Assembly (NCBI RefSeq): GCF_002266855.1
Contig: NZ_NGJN01000006.1
Coordinates: forward strand, 202,451 to 266,450
Source of the DNA: Winogradskyella aurantia
GTDB taxonomy: Bacteria > Bacteroidota > Bacteroidia > Flavobacteriales > Flavobacteriaceae
Length of the DNA: 64,000 nt
Direction of reading: 5' to 3'
Shown here: positions 1-9,730 of the stretch, piece after piece
Layout of the letters: every line of letters begins with the position of its first letter
Position numbering within the stretch: the stretch's first letter is position 1
Translations under genes and position numbers: made by a program
Notes under the pieces: generated by a model
The model's input: the letters and a program-made list of their open reading frames with translations, nothing else
Told to the model about the DNA's origin: nothing
The model's database searches: none

Positions 1-1514
1 TCGTCAAACAAAAGAATTTGTGGCTTTTTAATTATAGCTCTTGCAATAGACACACGTTGTTTTTGACCGCCGGAAAGTGTTATGCCACGTTCACCCAAAA
101 CTGTATCATAACCTTTACTGAACTCAATAATATTTTTATGGACTCTAGCATTTTTAGCCGCTTCTATCACTTCATCATCTGTAGCGTCCTCTTTACCAAA
201 TTTTATATTGTTCTTAATACTGTCAGAAAACAAAAAGGCATCTTGTGGCACATATCCAATACTATGCCTTAGGCTGTAAAGGTTGAGTACTGAAATGGGT
301 GTGTCATCTATTAATATCTCACCGCTATCAATGTCATGTAAGCGTCCTATAAGGTCTAAAATTGTGGATTTACCTGATCCGGTTTTCCCCAGAATAGCTA
401 AAGTGTCTCCGGACTTTAATGTGAAACTCACGTCCTTTAGAGCTTCTATATTGGTGTCGGGATAAACAAATGAAACATGTTTAAATTCAATATCTCCTTT
501 AATTGGTGTAAGCTCGGTAGTTTGGTTCTTAATCTCAGGTTCGGTTTGTAAAAATTCATTAATGCGTTGTTGAGACGCTTCTGCTTGCTGAACTAGGGAG
601 GTGACCCAACCAACCGTAGCAACAGGCCAGGTGAGCATATTTACATAAATAATAAATTCGGCGATAGTTCCTATGTTTTCAATTTCTCCGTTAATGTATT
701 GTATACCACCTATATAGATAACCAGTAGGTTACTGATTCCAATTAGAAGAATCATCATTGGAAAGAATAATGCCTGAACCTTGGTTAAATTTATCTGTTT
801 TTGCCTGTTTTGTGCAGAGAGGTTTTCAAATTCGTAATTCGTCCTAGGTTCTATACCATATGATTTAATGACAGAGATACCGCTAAAGGTCTCCTGAGTA
901 TAAGTTGATAAGGTAGATAAAGATTGCTGAACAATGGTGCTGCGTTTATTGATCAGTCGACTCAATTTATATATAGCCACAGATAAAATAGGTAAAGGAA
1001 GCAATGTATATAAGGTTAATTTAGGTGCTGTGTTAATCATGTAAATCAAGGCCACCACAAACAAGGTTATGGTATTCATGGTGTACATAATGGCAGGGCC
1101 AACATACATTCTTACTTTACCAACGTCTTCACTTATGCGATTCATAAGGTCTCCTGTTCGGTTTGATTTGTAAAAATTTAAGGAGAGAACCTGATAATGT
1201 TCGTAGATTTCGTTTTTTAAATCGTATTCGATGTATCTGGAAACATTAATGATGGTTTGCCGCATGAGGAAGGTGAATAAGCCCGCAATAATTGCCGCCC
1301 CTAAGAGGTAGAGTATATTCACCATCAATTCTTCTTTAAACAATACCTGTGAAATCTTGCCATTTAATCGGTCTGATACAACATTAATAGAAGAACCTAT
1401 AAGTCTGGGCGTGAATAAGGCAAAAATCTTTGCGATAATGGTAATTATAATCCCAATGATTAATCGGTAACGGTACTTAAAAAAGTATTTGTTGAGGTGC
1501 TTAAGTGCTTTCAT
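1..1514 (-). CDS. ABC transporter, fused permease/ATPase (partial, C-terminus outside window)
   Basis: This is a type I ABC exporter half-transporter (MsbA/multidrug family) at the inner membrane. The reverse strand reads open from an ATG at 1514 to the window edge, about 504 residues. An N-terminal transmembrane region of roughly 300 residues is followed by the nucleotide-binding domain. That domain shows Walker A GKTGSGKST (plus-strand 365-395), a Q-loop VPQDAFLF, the signature LSGGQ and a Walker B ending ILLFD right at the edge. The H-loop and C-terminus are therefore missing only because of the window boundary. The substrate cannot be told from sequence; lipid or drug export is typical of the family. 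A possible -7 element (TACTTTTG on the minus strand, 1531-1538) lies just upstream. Confidence 0.93.
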   Translation of the reverse strand, partial: MKALKHLNKYFFKYRYRLIIGIIITIIAKIFALFTPRLIGSSINVVSDRLNGKISQVLFKEELMVNILYLLGAAIIAGLFTFLMRQTIINVSRYIEYDLKNEIYEHYQVLSLNFYKSNRTGDLMNRISEDVGKVRMYVGPAIMYTMNTITLFVVALIYMINTAPKLTLYTLLPLPILSVAIYKLSRLINKRSTIVQQSLSTLSTYTQETFSGISVIKSYGIEPRTNYEFENLSAQNRQKQINLTKVQALFFPMMILLIGISNLLVIYIGGIQYINGEIENIGTIAEFIIYVNMLTWPVATVGWVTSLVQQAEASQQRINEFLQTEPEIKNQTTELTPIKGDIEFKHVSFVYPDTNIEALKDVSFTLKSGDTLAILGKTGSGKSTILDLIGRLHDIDSGEILIDDTPISVLNLYSLRHSIGYVPQDAFLFSDSIKNNIKFGKEDATDDEVIEAAKNARVHKNIIEFSKGYDTVLGERGITLSGGQKQRVSIARAIIKKPQILLFD

Positions 1515-1566
1515 AATGCATTTGGTCGGTCAAAAGTATTACGATTATCCTATTTTACCGTTAATA

Positions 1567-1599
1567 TTTTGCTAATCCTCTATTAATAAATTAATTTTG
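1567..1599 (+). promoter_or_regulatory. Bacteroidota-type promoter for the amino-acid dehydrogenase
   Basis: A TTTTG -33 element (1567-1571) is followed after 20 bases by TAATTTTG (1592-1599), matching the Bacteroidota -33/-7 consensus. The ATG of the dehydrogenase is about 50 bases downstream. Confidence 0.6.
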
Positions 1600-1648
1600 C
1601 AAACCGTTTTTAAACAATTTTCAAACGGCCTTAAATCTAACTTTTATT

Positions 1649-2752
1649 ATGACTTTAGAAGTTGTTACTTCAAAAGAATTAACTCATGAGGACCCCGTTT
1701 TTGGTCAGTCTTCTTTTGATGATCACGAACAAATTGTTTTTTGCCAAGATAAAGATACTGGTTTAAAAGCAATAATTGGTATACACAGTACAGTTTTGGG
1801 ACCAGCTTTAGGTGGTACCAGAATGTGGCACTATAATAATGAATGGGAAGCACTCAACGATGTTTTGCGCCTATCTCGAGGGATGACGTTTAAGTCAGCG
1901 ATAACAGGATTAAATCTAGGTGGGGGAAAAGCAGTTATCATAGGTAATGCCAAAACACAAAAAACACCTGAACTAATGAGACGTTTTGGTGAGTTTGTGC
2001 ACTCTCTAAGCGGAAAATATATCACGGCGGAAGATGTGGGTATGGAAACAGAGGATATGGATATTGTAAGGGAAGTGACACCTTATGTTACGGGCATATC
2101 TGAAAGTAAAGGGGGAGCAGGTAATCCTTCTCCAATCACAGCCTATGGTGTTTTTATGGGAATGAAAGCGGCTGCTAAATTTAAGTTTGGATCGGATATT
2201 CTTGAAGATAAAAACATATATGTTCAGGGTATTGGTAATGTTGGTGAAGCTTTAGTAGAGCATCTTGTTAACGAAGGTGCCAAAGTTACTATCGCCGATA
2301 TAAGCCAAGAGCGACTTGAAGAAGTGCGTTCTAAATATGATGTTACTATTTACGGTGGTCTGGACATTTATTCGGAGCCTATGGATATTTATGCGCCATG
2401 TGCATTAGGAGCTACCATTAACGATGACACTATATACAAACTGCAAGCTAAGATTGTAGCAGGAGCCGCAAACAATCAATTAGCAGATGAAGCAAAACAC
2501 GGTCGTATTTTGCAAGAAAGAGGTATTGTTTATGCACCTGATTTCCTAATTAACGCAGGTGGTATTATCAATGTGTACGCAGAACTTGAAAATTATGACA
2601 AGCAAGAAATAATGCGTAAGACTGAAAACATTTACAATACGACCTTAGAAATTTTAGACAATGCGAAAGTGAATAACCTAACCACACACAACGCAGCATT
2701 AAATATCGCTAGAGAGCGAATAGAAACGAGAAAAAGAGAAAATTCTAAATAA
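1649..2752 (+). CDS. Glu/Leu/Phe/Val dehydrogenase (leucine dehydrogenase type)
   Basis: The family performs NAD(P)-dependent oxidative deamination of amino acids. At 367 residues it has the short leucine/phenylalanine dehydrogenase length rather than the roughly 450 of glutamate dehydrogenases. The glycine-rich catalytic motif LGGGKAVI places the active-site lysine at K94. A Rossmann GIGNVG motif (residues 194-199) marks the nucleotide-binding domain, and the C-terminal FLINAGGIINVYAE is typical of leucine dehydrogenases. It is likely a cytoplasmic branched-chain amino acid catabolic enzyme. It has its own promoter and a strong terminator, so it is probably monocistronic. Substrate preference (Leu, Val or Phe) is inferred from family length only. 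Confidence 0.92.
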   Translation: MTLEVVTSKELTHEDPVFGQSSFDDHEQIVFCQDKDTGLKAIIGIHSTVLGPALGGTRMWHYNNEWEALNDVLRLSRGMTFKSAITGLNLGGGKAVIIGNAKTQKTPELMRRFGEFVHSLSGKYITAEDVGMETEDMDIVREVTPYVTGISESKGGAGNPSPITAYGVFMGMKAAAKFKFGSDILEDKNIYVQGIGNVGEALVEHLVNEGAKVTIADISQERLEEVRSKYDVTIYGGLDIYSEPMDIYAPCALGATINDDTIYKLQAKIVAGAANNQLADEAKHGRILQERGIVYAPDFLINAGGIINVYAELENYDKQEIMRKTENIYNTTLEILDNAKVNNLTTHNAALNIARERIETRKRENSK

Positions 2753-2784
2753 TTTTTTTCAGAATTAAATAATAGTATTTTTGC

Positions 2785-2817
2785 AAGGTGAACCAATTGA
2801 CGGTTCACCTTTTTTTA
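2785..2817 (+). terminator. Rho-independent terminator after the dehydrogenase
   Basis: A 10-bp perfect stem (AAGGTGAACC / GGTTCACCTT) with a 7-base loop is followed by a run of T. A TATTTTTG element (2776-2783), a possible -7 for nusB, sits immediately before it. Confidence 0.85.
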
Positions 2818-2849
2818 ATAATCACTTAGACTAAAGAAGTTCTTTTAAC

Positions 2850-3794
2850 ATGCTAAATCGAAGACATATCAGAATTAAGGTGATGCAATCCCTGTATGCT
2901 TTTATGGGAACTGAAAGCGATGATCTTGTAAAAGATGAAAAGTTCTTGCTTCATAGTTTAGATGGCATGTATGATTTATACCTATCGATTTTTGCTTTAC
3001 TAGGCGAACTGCATAAAAAGGGAAAAAGTTACAACGAGAAAGTTCAAAAGAAGCTTCTTAATAATTCCCCCGAAGACAAACTCAATACAAAATTTGCAGA
3101 CAATCAAGTTCTTAGCCTGATCATTGGTAACTCAAAACTTCAGGAATTAATCACAAAACGAAAATTGAATTTTTGGGATCTGGACTTTGAGTATGTGGAT
3201 ATTATATTTAAAGAGATAAAAAACAGTGGTATATATAAGGATTATGCCAATGATGAGGTCTTTAGTTTTGAAAAGGATAAGCAATTCATCATTAATATCT
3301 ACACAGAAGTCATTGCGCCCAATGAAAAGTTGTACGACTACTTTGAAGATAAGCAACTAACATGGGTTGACGATTTACCAATTGTCAACACAACTATTTT
3401 AAAGCTGCTCAGAAAATTAAAGCTTACCTCGCCTGAAACATTTCTTTTACCTGAATTATACAAGGACCACGATGATAAGATATTCGCAAAAGATCTATTA
3501 AATAAAACACGGCTTAACGATTCTAGTTTTTTAAATGAAATTTCATCAAAAACAAAAAATTGGGATACGGAACGTTTGGCGTATATAGATATGGTCTTAT
3601 TAAAAATGGCACTTTGTGAGTTTCAAAAATTTCCATCCATTCCTCATAAAGTCACAATAAACGAATATCTAGAAATTGCAAAAGAATATTCAACGCCAAA
3701 GAGCAGTATTTTTATAAATGGAATTCTTGATCGAATCGTTAAAGAGTATCAATTAGAAGGGCTGTATCCAAAATCGGGCAGAGGATTATTTTAG
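2850..3794 (+). CDS. nusB: Transcription antitermination factor NusB, long Bacteroidota form
   Basis: NusB works with NusE/S10 in rRNA antitermination. The start MLNRRHIRIKVMQSLYAF and the C-terminal block containing HKVTINEYLEIAKEYS, FINGILD and IVKEY are typical NusB sequences. The protein has 314 residues, about twice the E. coli length. The extra roughly 150 residues are inserted between the first helix and the conserved C-terminal half, a form common in Bacteroidota as far as I recall. The insert is charged and helical-looking with no recognised domain. The next gene starts 127 bases downstream, so co-transcription with DUF1573/yajC is possible but not required. Confidence 0.93.
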   Translation: MLNRRHIRIKVMQSLYAFMGTESDDLVKDEKFLLHSLDGMYDLYLSIFALLGELHKKGKSYNEKVQKKLLNNSPEDKLNTKFADNQVLSLIIGNSKLQELITKRKLNFWDLDFEYVDIIFKEIKNSGIYKDYANDEVFSFEKDKQFIINIYTEVIAPNEKLYDYFEDKQLTWVDDLPIVNTTILKLLRKLKLTSPETFLLPELYKDHDDKIFAKDLLNKTRLNDSSFLNEISSKTKNWDTERLAYIDMVLLKMALCEFQKFPSIPHKVTINEYLEIAKEYSTPKSSIFINGILDRIVKEYQLEGLYPKSGRGLF

Positions 3795-3921
3795 ACCCCC
3801 TAATATGTTTAAAATTCTTACAAAAAAGATTAACTGAACGATAAAAGTTTCAATTGGAATAAATTATTATTACCTTTGGCGGCTGTAATAAACAAACAAT
3901 TAATAATTAAAAAACATAGCA

Positions 3922-4479
3922 ATGAAAAAAGTAATTTTAGGATTAGGAGCATTGTGCATGATAGCATTTACGTCTTGTAAAGACAATGCAGCTAGTAAAA
4001 TTAAATCTGAGAATGTAGCAGTTGCGGCGGAAAGAGATGCCAATGCTGGGGATTTTCCGGTTATAAGTTTTGATAAAACGGAACATGATTTTGGAACTAT
4101 CGAAAATGGAACTCCGGTTGAAACGACATTCAAATATACCAACTCAGGTAATTCAATGCTTGTTGTGAGTAATATAAAAAGTACCTGTGGTTGTACAGTA
4201 CCTTCTAATTGGACAAAAGAAGTTGCACCAGGTGAAACTGGAGAATTTACTGTGAAGTTTAACGGTAAAGGTAACGGAAATAAAGTGACCAAGTCAGTAA
4301 CTATGACGACCAACACAGAGAAAGGTCAAGAAGTTGTGAAGATTATGGCTTTTGTTGAAAAAGATCCAAACGCTCCAACTAAAGCTGCAACACCTGCTGC
4401 TAATTCAATGAATCCTTTAGCTACGCCTGTAAGAAAGTCATCGACACAACCAGGCCACGAAGGTCATAACCACGATTAA
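3922..4479 (+). CDS. DUF1573 lipoprotein with His-rich tail
   Basis: This is a predicted lipoprotein of 185 residues: the signal peptide ends in a lipobox with C19 (AFTSCK). A DUF1573 immunoglobulin-like domain (about 45-155) follows, with the family hallmarks HDFGTI and STCGCTVP (C89, C91). The molecular function is not established. The C-terminus is low-complexity and ends in GHEGHNHD, a small histidine cluster that could bind metal (inference). It lies 10 bases upstream of yajC, so the two are probably co-transcribed. A TACCTTTG element (3871-3878) may be its -7 box. Confidence 0.88.
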   Translation: MKKVILGLGALCMIAFTSCKDNAASKIKSENVAVAAERDANAGDFPVISFDKTEHDFGTIENGTPVETTFKYTNSGNSMLVVSNIKSTCGCTVPSNWTKEVAPGETGEFTVKFNGKGNGNKVTKSVTMTTNTEKGQEVVKIMAFVEKDPNAPTKAATPAANSMNPLATPVRKSSTQPGHEGHNHD

Positions 4480-4489
4480 TAAAACATAA

Positions 4490-4780
4490 ATGGAAGGATT
4501 AACCTCATTTTTACCCTTTATAGCCATTTTTGCGGTTATGTATTTTTTTATGATAGCGCCGCAAATGAAACGCGCTAAACAAGAAAAGAAGTTTGCGAGT
4601 GCTTTGAAGCGAGGTGATAAAATCATCACAAAAAGTGGAATGCACGGAAAGATTCTTGATTTAAATGACAAGGACAATAGTTGCGTAATCGAAACTTTAG
4701 CCGGAAAAATAAAGTTTGATCGTTCAGCTATATCAATGGAAATGAGTAAGAAGCTTAATGCTCCAGAAACAAAGAAATAA
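4490..4780 (+). CDS. yajC: Preprotein translocase subunit YajC
   Basis: A 96-residue single-span membrane protein: one N-terminal hydrophobic helix (LPFIAIFAVMYFFMIAPQ) followed by the conserved QMKRAKQEKKF and a small basic cytoplasmic domain with GDKIITKSGMHGKI. YajC associates with SecDF at the Sec translocon. Length and motifs match the family throughout. It follows the DUF1573 lipoprotein at 10 bases and is followed by a terminator. Confidence 0.95.
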   Translation: MEGLTSFLPFIAIFAVMYFFMIAPQMKRAKQEKKFASALKRGDKIITKSGMHGKILDLNDKDNSCVIETLAGKIKFDRSAISMEMSKKLNAPETKK

Positions 4781-4800
4781 AAGACGTATTAATATCTTTT

Positions 4801-4828
4801 AAATCCGCTCCTACGAGCGGATTTTTTT
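4801..4828 (+). terminator. Terminator between yajC and pepT
   Basis: A 10-bp perfect stem (AAATCCGCTC / GAGCGGATTT) with loop CTAC, followed by T residues. It lies in the convergent gap after yajC. Confidence 0.88.
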
Positions 4829-4945
4829 ATTTATACGACATTAGATTAGTTTTAAAACGAGCTTGATTATTAATAAGTCTCAGAAAAATCTGGCTGATTT
4901 TTTCTTGAATTGAACTCATTATTTAATGCGTCGAAGTTTCAGACA

Positions 4946-6178
4946 TTATTTATTTTTTTTCGCGGTTAGCTCAACTATTTTACAAATTACCTCTACTGCT
5001 TTTATCATGCTTTCTACAGGCACATACTCATAGCGACCATGAAAGTTGTGTCCTCCTGCAAAAATATTTGGGCAGGGGAGTCCCATGTATGACAATTGCG
5101 AGCCATCGGTACCACCACGTATAGGTTTTATTAAAGGTTTTATGTCTAGTGATTTCATAGCTTCTTCGGCGATGTCCACAATATGTTTAACTGGCTCCAC
5201 CTGTTCCTTCATGTTGTAGTATTGGTCGTTTATTTCGATAGTGAAAATTTCAGATTCATACTTTGAGTTTAAGTCTTCAGCAATTTTCTTAATTAAGGCC
5301 TTACGGGCTTCAAACTTCTCCTTATCGTGATCTCTTATGATATACTGCAACTTGGTATCTTCAACCTTACCTTCAATTTTCGTAAGATGGAAAAAGCCCT
5401 CATATCCTTCTGTATGCTCAGGTGTTTCAAGTCTGGGAAGGGCGTTGATGAATTCCGTGGCATAGTACATGCTATTCACCATTTTTCCTTTGGCATAGCC
5501 TGGATGCACAATTTTTCCTTTGACGTTTACAATAGCCTCTGCGGCATTAAAATTTTCATATTCTAGTTCTCCCACTTGACTACCATCCATGGTATAAGCC
5601 CAATCTGCGCCAAATTTTTCCACGTCAAATTTATGGGCGCCACGTCCAATTTCTTCGTCTGGAGTAAAACCAACCTTAATATCACCGTGCTTAATTTCTG
5701 GATGGTTGATTAGATATTCCATAGCCGTTACTATTTCTGTTATTCCGGCTTTGTCATCAGCCCCAAGTAATGTAGTACCATCGGTTGTTATTAAGGTCTG
5801 ACCTTTATAGAGCAATAAGTCCTCAAAATAATTTGGCGATAAAACAATTCCTTTTTCCTTATTGAGAATAATATCCTTACCATCATAGTTTTCTATGATT
5901 TGTGGCTTAACGTTGGCACCCGTAAAATCAGGAGATGTATCAAAATGGGCTATAAAGCCAATGGTAGGCACCTTGTGGTCTACGTTGCTCGGTAAGGTTG
6001 CCATGATATAGGCGTTGTCATCAATTGACACATCACTCATACCTATCGCATTTAATTCATCTACCAACTTGTTGGCCAAATCCCATTGTTTTATGGTACT
6101 GGGTGTAGTGTTAGAATTAGGGTCTGATTCTGTATCGATGGTAACATAGCTTATAAATCTGCGGATAATTGATTGCAT
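4946..6178 (-). CDS. pepT: Peptidase T (tripeptide aminopeptidase)
   Basis: A cytoplasmic M20B zinc metallopeptidase that removes the N-terminal residue from tripeptides. Its 410 residues match the family length. Metal-site motifs are visible: HFDTSPDF (first His/Asp), [11 protein letters not shown] (bridging Asp), PDEEIGRG (catalytic and metal Glu), TMDG and the C-terminal [10 protein letters not shown]. The lid/dimerisation domain lies between about residues 205 and 320. It is transcribed alone on the minus strand, convergent with yajC and divergent from the efflux operon. Confidence 0.95.
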   Translation of the reverse strand: MQSIIRRFISYVTIDTESDPNSNTTPSTIKQWDLANKLVDELNAIGMSDVSIDDNAYIMATLPSNVDHKVPTIGFIAHFDTSPDFTGANVKPQIIENYDGKDIILNKEKGIVLSPNYFEDLLLYKGQTLITTDGTTLLGADDKAGITEIVTAMEYLINHPEIKHGDIKVGFTPDEEIGRGAHKFDVEKFGADWAYTMDGSQVGELEYENFNAAEAIVNVKGKIVHPGYAKGKMVNSMYYATEFINALPRLETPEHTEGYEGFFHLTKIEGKVEDTKLQYIIRDHDKEKFEARKALIKKIAEDLNSKYESEIFTIEINDQYYNMKEQVEPVKHIVDIAEEAMKSLDIKPLIKPIRGGTDGSQLSYMGLPCPNIFAGGHNFHGRYEYVPVESMIKAVEVICKIVELTAKKNK

Positions 6179-6292
6179 AATATCTTGTATTTATGTAGGG
6201 AAAAATACCATGTTTGGCTGATAAATTTAGGCATAATTTGAACTTTTTTTAAAATATAAATTACATTAGCATTTCATTAACGTATTAAGACT

Positions 6293-8632
6293 ATGCGTCA
6301 CACTTTCCTTATAATTGCTTTAACCTTCAGTATTTGTCTACTAAACGCTCAAAAAAGCACTTTTAATATCGGATTTTTACTAGACAATACTAATTCTGAA
6401 ATAGACTCTTTATTAAACCATTTGGAGGATGAAATTACGGCAGTTGTAGGTGAGGATGCCGTGGTAAGCTTTTCGAAAACTAATCGGTTGGTTAATAATT
6501 TTGATAAAGCCATCGCCACGAAAAATTACGAACAGTATCTAGAAGGAGATATTGACATCATTATTGCCTTTGGGATTGTAAACAATGCAACGCTTTATAA
6601 ACGACAGAATTATCCAAAGCCTACCATAGTATTCGGATTATTAAGTACTGAATTACTTCAGGAAATTGAATTGAAAGAAGATATTGAAAATTACATTTCA
6701 ATAGTAACTACCCAATCTTACCGGGAAGATTTAGAATATCTGATTGAGTTGGCTAAACCAAAACGGATTGGCGTTGTACTTGAAGCCGGTTATTTAACAA
6801 GTTCGCCTGTTGAATCCATCTTTGATAAAATAGGAACTGATTTACAATTTGAACCAAAATTTATTCCCTTTGAAAAATTCGAAGATATTACTGCAAATCT
6901 AGATGATATTGATGCCCTTTATCTTGCCGGGGGTTATTATTTGGAAAGTGATGAAATAAGAGAATTGGCAGAGCTTTTAATTGAAAAAAAGATACCTTCA
7001 TTTACGGCCAATCCAATAAATGATGTTGAGAATGGTATTTTGGCTACAAACCATGACAAGGCCTCGCTAGAACAATTCTTTAGACGTATAGCGCTCGCTG
7101 TGGAGACAATAGTTAATGGTAACACCATGGAAGGTTTAGGTGTGAGGTTAGAAACCAATAAAGCACTAACTATCAATTATAACACCGCCGACCGCATAGG
7201 CTTGCCTTTAAAGTATAGCTTAATAGCAACAACTGATTTTATTGGTGACCCAAAGAAAAAGGTCGCTGATAAGACTTATAATTTGGTCGCTGTTATGCAA
7301 GAGGCAATAATTGAAAATTTACAACTAGAAACCTTTAGACAAGATATTGAACTTACAGATAAAGATGTTCAATTGAGTAAAAGTGAATATTTGCCCGATG
7401 TGTCTGCTAATGCTGCTGGTAATTATACCGACCCTGCTATAGCTGAGTTAGGGTTTGGTCAAACACCAGAAGTTCAGACCATTGGTAATGTGGGTTTAAA
7501 TCAGTTGGTATTTTCGAATGCGGCTAATGCAAATATTACCATACAGAGAGCTTTAAGGGATGCTCAACAAGAGAATTATAATAGCGAAGAATTAAATACT
7601 GTTTTCAGTGCTGCCCAAGCTTACTTTACCGCTTTAATTTTAAAGGCAAACCTCAGCATTCAGAACCAAAACCTTGGATTAACCAAGTATAATTTAAAAA
7701 TAGCCGAAGAAAATTACGAAGCAGGTCAAGCAGGTAAGTCTGATGTGTTGAGGTTTAGGTCAGAAATGGCCCAGAATACTCAACAAATGGTGGAGGCTGT
7801 AAACCAACTGGAGCAGGCTTTTTACAATCTAAATTTTATTTTGAATAATCCGATAGAATCTAAAATTGATGTTGAGGAAGCTGAACTTTTAGAAGGTGTT
7901 TTTGAAAACTACAATTATAAACAGTTAGGTACATTTTTAGATGACCCTACATTAAGACTGCCATTTGTTAAGTTTTTGGTACAAGAGGCGATGAACAATG
8001 CACCTGAGCTAAAGGTATTAGATTATAATTTAGAAGCCACCAAGCGATCAGAACGCTTATTTGGTGCTGGACGATTTTTGCCAACTGTTGCATTGCAAGG
8101 ACAGTATAATTATGAATTTAGTCGATCTGGAGTTGGTTCAACATTCCTAGGTGGAAGAACTAGGCCAAAAGATTTCTACACCTTTGGCCTCAATGTTACA
8201 TTGCCTATTTTCAACCAAAACAAACAGAACATCAATCAACAGATTGCAGAGATTCAAACAAAGCAACTCAACGTTAGCAAGGACAATTTGAAATTAAATA
8301 TTGAAAAAAATATTAATGATGCCGTACTCAATATCATTAACCAAATATCCAATATCCAACTTTCAAAAGTATTTGAAGAAACCGCAAAAGAAGCTTTAGA
8401 ATTAACGCAAACGTCTTATGCCAGTGGAGCTGTAAATATTGTGCAGCTTTTAGACGCTCAGAATAATTACTTGCAAGCGCAGTTGGCTAGCGCAAATGCA
8501 ACCTACAATTATTTACTAACCTCGTTACAATTAGAACGATTTTTAGGTACATTTTTTCTATTACAAACAGAGGGAGAACGCGACGATTTTAGAAAGCGTT
8601 TTTTAGAGTTTACGCAATCAAATAACGACTAA
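6293..8632 (+). CDS. TolC-family outer-membrane factor with N-terminal ABC-type substrate-binding-like domain
   Basis: A 779-residue two-part protein. After a signal peptide (about 1-19), residues about 25-330 read like an ABC_sub_bind-type periplasmic domain: NIGFLLDN, DIDIIIAFGIVNNATLY, KPTIVFGLL, RIGVVLEAGY, DALYLAGGYY and IPSFTANPINDVENGILAT. From about 335 to the end it is a TolC/OEP protein with long heptad-rich helices and two repeats, including SVNIVQLLDAQN-like ASGAVNIVQLLDAQNNY. A classical TolC has only the second part (about 430-480 residues). It heads an operon with the adaptor (10 bases downstream) and the RND pump. The N-terminal domain could sense or capture the efflux substrate in the periplasm; that role is inference. 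Confidence 0.88.
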   Translation: MRHTFLIIALTFSICLLNAQKSTFNIGFLLDNTNSEIDSLLNHLEDEITAVVGEDAVVSFSKTNRLVNNFDKAIATKNYEQYLEGDIDIIIAFGIVNNATLYKRQNYPKPTIVFGLLSTELLQEIELKEDIENYISIVTTQSYREDLEYLIELAKPKRIGVVLEAGYLTSSPVESIFDKIGTDLQFEPKFIPFEKFEDITANLDDIDALYLAGGYYLESDEIRELAELLIEKKIPSFTANPINDVENGILATNHDKASLEQFFRRIALAVETIVNGNTMEGLGVRLETNKALTINYNTADRIGLPLKYSLIATTDFIGDPKKKVADKTYNLVAVMQEAIIENLQLETFRQDIELTDKDVQLSKSEYLPDVSANAAGNYTDPAIAELGFGQTPEVQTIGNVGLNQLVFSNAANANITIQRALRDAQQENYNSEELNTVFSAAQAYFTALILKANLSIQNQNLGLTKYNLKIAEENYEAGQAGKSDVLRFRSEMAQNTQQMVEAVNQLEQAFYNLNFILNNPIESKIDVEEAELLEGVFENYNYKQLGTFLDDPTLRLPFVKFLVQEAMNNAPELKVLDYNLEATKRSERLFGAGRFLPTVALQGQYNYEFSRSGVGSTFLGGRTRPKDFYTFGLNVTLPIFNQNKQNINQQIAEIQTKQLNVSKDNLKLNIEKNINDAVLNIINQISNIQLSKVFEETAKEALELTQTSYASGAVNIVQLLDAQNNYLQAQLASANATYNYLLTSLQLERFLGTFFLLQTEGERDDFRKRFLEFTQSNND

Positions 8633-8642
8633 TCATATAACT

Positions 8643-9725
8643 ATGAACATACAACAATACCTGACCTTAAGTTGCCTTCTTATTCTAATGGTGTCTTGTA
8701 AAGATAAAGAAGCACCTCAAGAAAAACTTGTTAGACCCGTAAAATATGAGAAGGTCACTTATTTAGGAGGCGACAAAAGCAGGGTTTTTAGTGGTACAGC
8801 TAAAACCGAAAAAATCATAAATCTTAGCTTTAGGAGTAGTGGTATCATTACCATGCTAGATATGAAGTTGGGCCAGAAAGTAAAGAAAGGTCAGCTTCTG
8901 GGAAAATTAGATAATGTGTCTGCACGGCTAAATTACGAGTCGGCCATTGAGCAGAAAAATAGTTCTGAATCTCAAATGAATACGGCAAAGCTCAATTTAA
9001 ATCGGGTAAGAAAGCTCTATGAAAAAGGAAGTGCTTCCTTAAGCGATTACGAAGATGCCAAGAACTCATATCGAACGGCTGTTGCCAGTTTTGAATCAGC
9101 AAAGCGAAGTGTAGCCATTCAACAAGACCAAATTCAATTTGGCTATCTCTATGCACCAGAGGATGGTGCTATTGCTTCGGTGATTGCAGAGATTGATGAA
9201 AATGTATCACCGGGACAGCAAATAGCGGTCTTAAATGCAGGGTCTGCAATAGAGATAAGCTTAGGGATTCCGGAATCTGTAATAAATGCGGTTAAAAAGG
9301 ATATGATAGTTATGGTAGATTTTACAGCCATACCTAATGAAAAGTTTGAAGCCGTTGTTACAGAGGTTGCTCCTGCATTGGATGTAAATACATCCACATA
9401 TCCTGTAACCGTTCAAATTAAAGATTCAGACGAACGCATAAAAAGCGGAATGGCCTCAAATGTATTTTTTGAATTTAAGGAAGATTCTGTCACCGAGAGG
9501 GTTATAGTGGTTCCGGCTAGTGCTGTTGGTGAAAACTCAGAGGGTAGATTTGTATTTTTAGTTGAAGATGAGGGAGACAAAACAATGGTTAAAAAGCACA
9601 CCATTGAAATCGGGGAATTAACACCTCAGGGATTTGAGGTGAAAAAAGGACTCAAAAAAGGACAAAAAGTAGCTACGGCTGGCTTACAGACTTTACTTGA
9701 CGGGCAAGAGGTAAAATTAAAATAA
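8643..9725 (+). CDS. RND efflux periplasmic adaptor (membrane fusion protein), lipoprotein
   Basis: A 360-residue membrane fusion protein linking the RND pump to the TolC-like factor. The lipobox LMVSC puts the acylated cysteine at C19. The barrel-sandwich halves are visible at about 60-90 (GIITMLDMKLGQKVKKGQLLGKLD) and about 165-195 (YAPEDGAIASVIAEIDENVSPGQ), separated by a helical hairpin of about 75 residues. A beta-barrel and membrane-proximal domain complete the chain. It sits between the outer-membrane factor and the permease with gaps of only 10 and 5 bases, so one operon is expected. The transported substrate is unknown. Confidence 0.93.
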   Translation: MNIQQYLTLSCLLILMVSCKDKEAPQEKLVRPVKYEKVTYLGGDKSRVFSGTAKTEKIINLSFRSSGIITMLDMKLGQKVKKGQLLGKLDNVSARLNYESAIEQKNSSESQMNTAKLNLNRVRKLYEKGSASLSDYEDAKNSYRTAVASFESAKRSVAIQQDQIQFGYLYAPEDGAIASVIAEIDENVSPGQQIAVLNAGSAIEISLGIPESVINAVKKDMIVMVDFTAIPNEKFEAVVTEVAPALDVNTSTYPVTVQIKDSDERIKSGMASNVFFEFKEDSVTERVIVVPASAVGENSEGRFVFLVEDEGDKTMVKKHTIEIGELTPQGFEVKKGLKKGQKVATAGLQTLLDGQEVKLK

Positions 9726-9730
9726 GGTAA

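Noticed and set aside
18..465. Two plus-strand open frames at the left end
   Set aside because: They lie opposite the ABC transporter ATPase domain, whose motifs are intact on the minus strand; they have no family features.
2776..2817. Attenuator controlling nusB (promoter-like -7 followed by hairpin)
   Set aside because: Transcription from that -7 would start inside the left arm, so the hairpin could not form fully; it is better explained as the terminator of the preceding gene.
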